Below, piece after piece: positions 1 through 7,752 of a stretch of 7,752 nucleotides of DNA. The stretch comes from Chloroflexota bacterium (GTDB taxonomy: Bacteria; Chloroflexota; Limnocylindria; Limnocylindrales; CSP1-4), in NCBI GenBank assembly GCA_021785115.1, contig JAJYGO010000425.1, positions 14,171-21,922 of the forward strand, in the 5' to 3' direction. A program made the position numbers and the translations under genes. The notes beneath the pieces were generated by a model. It saw only the letters and a list, made by a program, of their open reading frames with translations, had not been told where the DNA came from and searched no databases. Within the stretch, counting starts at the first letter, position 1, and every line of letters begins with the position of its first letter.

Positions 1-562
1 TGCGCAGCAGCAGCCGCAGCTCCTCCGCGTAGCGCCGGGCCTGCTCCGCGGTCCGGATGTCCGGCTCGGTCACGATCTCCATGAGCGGGAGGCCGGAGCG
101 GTTGAAGTCGACCAGGCTGATGCGGCGGCCCAGTTCGTCGGTCGTGTGCTGCAGCCGCGCGGTGTCCTCCTCGAGGTGCGCGCGCGTGACCTGGACGGTG
201 AAGGGGCCCTCGCTCGTCTCGAAGGAGAGCCGGCCGCGGGCGGCGAGCGGCAGGTCGTACTGGCTGATCTGGTAGCCCTTGGGCAGGTCCGGGTAGAAGT
301 AGTTCTTCCGGTCCCAGCGTGTCACCGGCGAGATCTCGGCGTCGATGGCCAGGCCGGTCGCGATGACCAGCTCGACGGCCCGTCGGTTGATCACCGGGAG
401 GACGCCCGGCATCGCGAGGCAGACCGGGCAGGTGCGGCTGTTCGGCGTGGCGTCCCGCAGGTCCGTGGAGCACCGGCAGAACATCTTCGAGGCGGTGCGC
501 AGCTGCGCGTGCACCTCGATCCCGATGACCGCCTCCCAGCCTGGCGCGGCCGCGTCAGCCAT
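1..562 (-). CDS. gatB: Aspartyl/glutamyl-tRNA amidotransferase subunit B, N-terminal part (runs off the window)
   Basis: GatB binds the misacylated tRNA and activates the aminoacyl carboxylate with ATP, so that ammonia from GatA can make Gln-tRNA(Gln) or Asn-tRNA(Asn) in the cytoplasm. The 187 visible codons start MADAAAPGWEAVIGIEVHAQ and cover the cradle/kinase domain. GIEVH is at residues 15-18, a CxC plus CxxC cysteine set at 29, 31, 45 and 48 resembles the zinc site of many GatB proteins, and KNYFYPDLPKGYQISQYD lies near 86-103. HLEED is at 129-133 and DFNRSGLPLMEIVTEPD at 152-168. After HLEED the usual AGK reads TAR, a mild deviation. The ATG at 562-560 overlaps the aminotransferase stop by 8 nt and has no Shine-Dalgarno, which suggests translation coupled to the upstream gene. 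The tRNA-binding helical and YqeY-like C-terminal domains lie outside the window. The family assignment is very secure. Whether Asp-tRNA(Asn) is also a substrate cannot be told from the sequence. Confidence 0.97.
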   Translation of the reverse strand, partial: MADAAAPGWEAVIGIEVHAQLRTASKMFCRCSTDLRDATPNSRTCPVCLAMPGVLPVINRRAVELVIATGLAIDAEISPVTRWDRKNYFYPDLPKGYQISQYDLPLAARGRLSFETSEGPFTVQVTRAHLEEDTARLQHTTDELGRRISLVDFNRSGLPLMEIVTEPDIRTAEQARRYAEELRLLLR

Positions 563-1742
563 GCCGGACCACGAAACGCTCGATCCGGACCAGCGCCTCC
601 TCCAGCTGCTCGTAGCTCGTCGCGTAGCACGCGCGCACGTGCCCGGCGCCGGAGGGCCCGAATGAATCGCCCGGCACCACGGCGACGTGCTCCTCGAAGA
701 GGAGCCGCTCGCCGAACTCCTCGCTGGTCAGCCCGGTGCCGCCGATGTACGGGAACGCGTAGAAGGCGCCCTTCGGCTCGACCGTGGGAAGGCCGATCCG
801 GTTGAGCCCGGCCACGAACATCCGGCGGCGGCGATCGTACTCGGCCAGCATCCGCTCGACGTCCGGCTCCGCCTCCCGGAGCGCCACCAGGGCCGCGTCC
901 TGGGCGGTGGTGGAGGCGCACATGATGTCGTACTGGTGGACCTTGACGATCCCCTCCATCAGCTCGCGGGGCGCGCACACGTAGCCGATGCGCCAGCCGG
1001 TCATCGCGTAGGCCTTGGAGAAGCCGCCGATGAGCACCGTGCGCTCGTGCATCCCCGGCAGGCTCGCCACGGACTCGTGGCGGTGGCCGCCGTAGACCAG
1101 CCGGTCGTAGATCTCGTCGCTCACGACCAGGAGATCGTGGCGACGGGCGATATCGGCGAGCGTCCGGAGGACGTCGGGGGGCAGCACGGCGCCGGTGGGA
1201 TTGCAGGGGTAGCCCAGGAAGAGCACCCTGGTCCGCGGCGTGATCCGGCGCTCGACCTCGGCCGGGTCGAGGGCGAAGCCGTCCGCGGCTCGGGTGGGGA
1301 CGTGCACCGCGGTCCCGCCGGCGAAGACGATGGCCGGCAGGTACGAGACGTACGAGGGCTCGTGGAGCAGGACCTCGTCCCCGGGGTCCACGAGGGCGGT
1401 CATCGTGGCCGCGACGGCCTCGGAGGCGCCCACCGTGACCAGGATCTCGGTCGCGGGATCGTACGAGGCGCCGTAGCGCCGCTCCAGGTGCTCGGCGATC
1501 GCCCGGCGGAGCTCGATCGTCCCGAAGTTGCTCGTGTAGTGCGTGCGGCCGGCCTCCAGGGACCGGATCCCCGCCTGCACCACCTGCGCCGGGGTGCCGA
1601 AGTCGGGCTCACCCACGCCCAGCGAGATGACGTCGGGCATGGTGGCCATCACGTCGAAGAACTTGCGGATGCCGGACGCCGGGACCGCCGACACGCGGGC
1701 GGCCAGCCGGGACCGCGTTGACGGAGCAGCCTGGGTGGACAT
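555..1742 (-). CDS. PLP-dependent class I/II aminotransferase (aspartate/aromatic type)
   Basis: A cytoplasmic fold-type I PLP enzyme that moves an amino group between an amino acid and a 2-oxo acid. The 395-residue length is typical for the family. Visible motifs are SLGVGEPDF (40-48), GASEAV (105-110), YPCNPTGAV (178-186) with PLP-contacting N181, and SDEIY (208-212) with D209 for the pyridine nitrogen and Y212. FSKAYAMTGWRIGY (241-254) carries the Schiff-base lysine K243. VRACYATS (369-376) carries R370, the expected substrate-carboxylate arginine. From memory, the SGIRKFFD, VKVHQYD and PKGAFY stretches resemble Bacillus PatA and the Pyrococcus aromatic aminotransferase. Specificity (Asp, aromatic, Ala or another) cannot be assigned. 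The ATG at 1742-1740 is chosen because AGGAG sits 6 nt upstream. Upstream in-frame codons would run into gatA. The gene lies between gatA (17-nt gap) and gatB (8-nt overlap), so it is very probably co-transcribed with them. Confidence 0.93.
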   Translation of the reverse strand: MSTQAAPSTRSRLAARVSAVPASGIRKFFDVMATMPDVISLGVGEPDFGTPAQVVQAGIRSLEAGRTHYTSNFGTIELRRAIAEHLERRYGASYDPATEILVTVGASEAVAATMTALVDPGDEVLLHEPSYVSYLPAIVFAGGTAVHVPTRAADGFALDPAEVERRITPRTRVLFLGYPCNPTGAVLPPDVLRTLADIARRHDLLVVSDEIYDRLVYGGHRHESVASLPGMHERTVLIGGFSKAYAMTGWRIGYVCAPRELMEGIVKVHQYDIMCASTTAQDAALVALREAEPDVERMLAEYDRRRRMFVAGLNRIGLPTVEPKGAFYAFPYIGGTGLTSEEFGERLLFEEHVAVVPGDSFGPSGAGHVRACYATSYEQLEEALVRIERFVVRHG

Positions 1743-1748
1743 GCGTCT

Positions 1749-1754
1749 CTCCTC
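1749..1754 (-). promoter_or_regulatory. Shine-Dalgarno of the aminotransferase gene
   Basis: The minus strand reads GAGGAG, with 6 nt to the ATG at 1742, inside the 17-nt gap after gatA. It is the clearest ribosome-binding site in the window and fixes the aminotransferase start. The gatB, gatC, serpin and ligA starts lack a comparable site. Confidence 0.8.
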
Positions 1755-1759
1755 TCGGC

Positions 1760-3345
<1,586 letters not shown>

Positions 3346-3346
<1 letters not shown>

Positions 3347-3645
3347 CAGTCGGCGCCCTCGACCACCACCGGCACCACGAAGTAGTCACCCCGCCGCTCG
3401 GGAGCGCCTGCCAGCGCCTCGTCCGGCGCCAGGGATGGACCCGGCACGTCCTCCCGGAGGATGTTCTCGAGCTCGATCGTCTGCGCGGTCGGCGCGATCG
3501 CCGTGGTGTCAAGCTCCGACAGCACGCGGTACTGGTCCAGGATGTGATTGAGCTGCCCCTCGAGCAGGGTCAGTTCCCGGTCCGACAGCCCGAGGCGTGC
3601 GAGGTGGGCGACGTGCTCGACATCGGAACGCGAGAGGGTGGCCAT
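3346..3645 (-). CDS. gatC: Aspartyl/glutamyl-tRNA amidotransferase subunit C
   Basis: GatC is the small subunit that wraps around the GatA-GatB interface and stabilises the complex. The 99-residue length matches the family (about 95-100). The sequence begins MATLSRSDVEHVAHLARLGL, followed by the helical QLNHILDQYRVLSELDTT, the PTAQTIELENILREDV segment, and the C-terminal block DEALAGAPERRGDYFVVPVV, all in family order. The ATG at 3645-3643 is chosen because family similarity starts there. Upstream in-frame sequence translates the heptamer repeat into low-complexity Gly/Trp/Arg sequence and is not protein-like. No Shine-Dalgarno precedes this ATG. A TATCAT hexamer ends 6 nt before it, which would put transcription start on the A of ATG (leaderless mRNA). 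It is the first gene of the operon and overlaps gatA by 1 nt. Confidence 0.97.
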
Positions 3646-3651
3646 GCGGCC

Positions 3652-3657
3652 ATGATA
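3652..3657 (-). promoter_or_regulatory. Candidate -10 element of the gat operon, leaderless spacing
   Basis: The minus strand reads TATCAT, one mismatch from TATAAT, keeping the key first T, A and last T. Exactly 6 nt separate it from the gatC ATG, so the predicted +1 is the start codon. No convincing -35 is seen at 16-18 nt spacing. This is inference from spacing only. Confidence 0.45.
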
Positions 3658-3672
3658 CCGGAGGCATACCGG
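3655..3672 (-). repeat. Direct heptamer repeat CCGGTAT, 11-bp period
   Basis: On the minus strand CCGGTAT occurs twice (3672-3666 and 3661-3655), separated by GCCT, so starts are 11 bp apart, about one helical turn. The proximal copy overlaps the candidate -10 of gatC. It may be a small operator or a chance duplication. Confidence 0.4.
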
Positions 3673-3701
3673 CCGAACGTCCGGACCCGGCGGCGGCGCA
3701 T

Positions 3702-3750
3702 CCCCGTGCCCCACGCCCCACGCCCCACGCCCCACGCCCCACGCCCCACG
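3702..3750. repeat. Tandem heptamer array CCCCACG; G-quadruplex pattern on the minus strand
   Basis: Six perfect copies of CCCCACG fill 3709-3750, and a degenerate copy CCCCGTG precedes them at 3702-3708. On the minus strand this is GGGG runs separated by CGT: six evenly spaced G4 tracts with 3-nt loops, which satisfies the canonical G-quadruplex pattern with spare tracts. The array lies in the divergent spacer, 63 nt upstream of the gatC ATG and 36 nt upstream of the serpin ATG. The plus strand is correspondingly C-rich. Perfect short-period identity points to recent expansion or maintenance by slippage. Confidence 0.9.
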
Positions 3751-3786
3751 ACGGAACCGCCCGCGTCGTCATTGCGTCAACGGGCC

Positions 3787-5181
3787 ATGGATGCTCGACC
3801 GGTTGCCCACCGCTCGCTCGTCGCCCGGCGCCAGATCCCCCTCCCCGGCACGCACGGCGCCGGGACCCTCGCCCCGCGGACGACACGGTCCGGTCCCCTC
3901 GCCCGACTCGCCCTACTGGCGCTCGTCCTGGTGCTGGCCGCCGGATGCAGCGGGGCTGGCGCGTCGCCCTCCGCGACGCCCGGGATCGCCCTGGCCGTGG
4001 CGCAGGTCCCGCGCGCATCCGCGTCCCCGGCCGACGCCGCGAACGCCGCCTCGGCCATCGACGCCTTCGGGTTCGATCTCCTGCGCCGAGTCGCGCCGTC
4101 GGGCACGAACGCGGTCATCTCGCCGACCAGCATCGCCATCGCGCTCGCCATGGCACAGGCCGGGGCCCGGGGTGAGACGGCGGCCCAGATGGCGGCCGTG
4201 CTCCACGGTGCCGGGTCCGGCAGCGGGGCCGGGATCAACGCGCTGGACCAGGCGCTCGCCTCACGCAACGAGACGTTCAGGGATCCGGAAGGCGACCAGC
4301 TGACGGTGGCGCTGCACGTCGCCAACGCGTCCTTCGCGCAGGCGGGCATGCGCATCGAGCCGGCCTATCTCGACACGCTCGCCTCGCGGTTCGGTGCCGG
4401 GGTCCAGCTCGTGGACTACCGCCGCGACCCCGACGCCGCGCGGGTCCTGATCAACGGCTGGGTGAAGGCGCGCACCGAGGACCGCATCCCGCAGCTGCTG
4501 GCACCCGGCGTCCTGGACGCCGCGACCCGCCTGACCCTGGTCAACGCCGTCTACCTCAAGGCGCCCTGGCAGGTCCCGTTCGATCCGGAGAGCACCGCGC
4601 CCGCCCCGTTCACGCGCCCCGACGGCTCGACGGTGGACGTCCCGACGATGTCCGGCGGCGTCCGGCAGCTGGGCTACGCCGCCGGTGCCGGGTGGCAGGC
4701 CGTGGAGCTGCCGTACGCGGGCGGGTCGCTCGCGATGACCATCGTGGTGCCCGACGACCTGGCCGCGTTCGAGCGCGGGCTCGACGGCCCCCTGTTCGCC
4801 CGGATCGTGGGGTCGCTCGAGCAGCGAGAGGTGGCCATCTGGCTGCCGCGCTTCTCTGCCGCGACCGATGCGGACCTCGTCCCCGCGCTCTCCGCGCTCG
4901 GCATGCCCCTCGCGTTCGACCCGGGCACGGCCGACTTCTCGGGGATCACCGCCGACGAGCGGCTCTTCATCTCGGCCGTGGTGCACCAGGCGAACATCGA
5001 CGTCGACGAGAAGGGCACCGAGGCCGCCGCGGCGACGGCCGTCGCGATGGCCGCCTCCGCGATGCCGGCCGAGCCCGTCACGCTGCGCGTCGATCGGCCC
5101 TTCCTCTTCGCCGTCCGTGACGTGCCCACGGGGGCCGTCCTCTTCCTGGGCCAGGTCGTCGACCCGTCCGCTGCCGGCTGA
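3787..5181 (+). CDS. Serpin-family protease inhibitor, predicted lipoprotein
   Basis: Serpins trap serine or cysteine proteases by inserting a cleaved reactive-centre loop into the main sheet. The 464-residue product has a hydrophobic stretch (38-50) ending in AAGC with C54 as the likely lipidated residue, so it should be tethered outside the membrane. A low-complexity linker (55-85) precedes a full serpin fold: NAVISPTSIAIALAMAQAGARG (108-129), LVNAVYLKAPWQVPFDPEST (251-270), AVELPYAGGSLAMTIVVPDD (305-324), VVHQANIDVDEKGTEAAAAT (398-417) and DRPFLFAVRDVPTGAVLFLG (437-456). The hinge EKGTEAAAAT matches the inhibitory consensus (P17-P8, small residues at P12-P9, Thr at P8). The loop continues AVAMAASAMP. 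Counting 17 residues puts P1 at S424, but the distal loop looks about 3 residues longer than in alpha-1-antitrypsin, so P1 may be a nearby Ala or Met. The ATG at 3787 gives an unusually long 37-residue n-region. A TTG at 3772 is an alternative. It has no clear Shine-Dalgarno. It diverges from gatC and converges on ligA, so it is a lone gene. Confidence 0.93.
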   Translation: MDARPVAHRSLVARRQIPLPGTHGAGTLAPRTTRSGPLARLALLALVLVLAAGCSGAGASPSATPGIALAVAQVPRASASPADAANAASAIDAFGFDLLRRVAPSGTNAVISPTSIAIALAMAQAGARGETAAQMAAVLHGAGSGSGAGINALDQALASRNETFRDPEGDQLTVALHVANASFAQAGMRIEPAYLDTLASRFGAGVQLVDYRRDPDAARVLINGWVKARTEDRIPQLLAPGVLDAATRLTLVNAVYLKAPWQVPFDPESTAPAPFTRPDGSTVDVPTMSGGVRQLGYAAGAGWQAVELPYAGGSLAMTIVVPDDLAAFERGLDGPLFARIVGSLEQREVAIWLPRFSAATDADLVPALSALGMPLAFDPGTADFSGITADERLFISAVVHQANIDVDEKGTEAAAATAVAMAASAMPAEPVTLRVDRPFLFAVRDVPTGAVLFLGQVVDPSAAG

Positions 5182-5189
5182 CGGACGGG
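5163..5189. terminator. GC hairpin between convergent serpin and ligA genes
   Basis: CCCGTCCG (5163-5170) pairs perfectly with CGGACGGG (5182-5189) around an 11-nt loop that contains the serpin stop codon. Only 12 nt separate the two convergent stop codons, so one symmetric hairpin could end transcription from both sides. There is no T-tract on either strand, so a classical intrinsic terminator is not shown. Confidence 0.4.
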
Positions 5190-5193
5190 CTCG

Positions 5194-7752
<2,559 letters not shown>

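Noticed and set aside
687..1721. A 344-codon open frame on the plus strand antisense to the aminotransferase
   Set aside because: Compositionally biased shadow with no recognisable domain. The minus strand carries a full aminotransferase.
3646..3735. Longer gatC start at 3735
   Set aside because: The added residues encode the repeat and low-complexity sequence, and GatC similarity and length fit the ATG at 3645.
3702..3750. The heptamer array as a CRISPR or phage-type array
   Set aside because: Units are 7 bp and directly adjacent with no spacers.
3775..3780. TTGACG on the minus strand as a -35 for the gat operon
   Set aside because: No acceptable -10 lies 16-18 nt downstream, and it is over 120 nt from gatC and close to the serpin start.
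3544..3786. Extending the serpin upstream to ATG 3544
   Set aside because: It would overlap gatC for about 100 bases in antisense and translate the heptamer array. The signal peptide would then be internal.

Overview
The window is GC-rich chromosomal DNA with tightly packed genes, codons that strongly favour G or C at the third position, and no rRNA, tRNA, CRISPR or transposon signature. Its core genes (glutamyl-tRNA(Gln) amidotransferase subunits and an NAD-dependent DNA ligase) are bacterial. GC content, leaderless-looking starts and a serpin lipoprotein would fit a high-GC Chloroflexota (Limnocylindria-like) or Actinomycetota genome. The phylum cannot be fixed from this sequence alone.

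Minus strand, 3645 down to 1: one apparent operon, gatC, gatA, a class I/II PLP aminotransferase, then gatB (cut by the window edge). gatC and gatA overlap by 1 nt (TGATG). gatA and the aminotransferase are 17 nt apart with a good Shine-Dalgarno in the gap. The aminotransferase and gatB overlap by 8 nt. GatC, GatA and GatB form the enzyme that converts misacylated Glu-tRNA(Gln), and in many bacteria Asp-tRNA(Asn), to the amidated forms. The aminotransferase between gatA and gatB is the unusual member.

Divergent spacer, 3646 to 3786: it holds a -10-like hexamer placed so that gatC would be leaderless, a heptamer direct repeat with an 11-bp period, and a near-perfect tandem array of the heptamer CCCCACG. 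The minus strand of the array carries evenly spaced G4 runs, a canonical G-quadruplex pattern.

Plus strand, 3787 to 5181: a single gene for a predicted secreted lipoprotein of the serpin family, with an inhibitory-type reactive-loop hinge. It converges on ligA. Its stop codon lies in the loop of an 8-bp GC hairpin, and only 12 nt separate the two genes.

Minus strand, 7614 down to 5194: ligA, complete in all its domains but carrying about 108 residues of Gly/Ala-rich repetitive sequence in the adenylation domain. Its GTG start also has a TANNNT hexamer at leaderless spacing. The last 138 bases (7615 to 7752) contain this putative promoter, an inverted repeat and a short tandem repeat at the edge. 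No gene could be supported there.

The window is mostly housekeeping. The parts worth a second look are the divergent spacer, the aminotransferase inside the gat operon, the serpin, and the repeat-expanded LigA. No new multi-gene system is evident.
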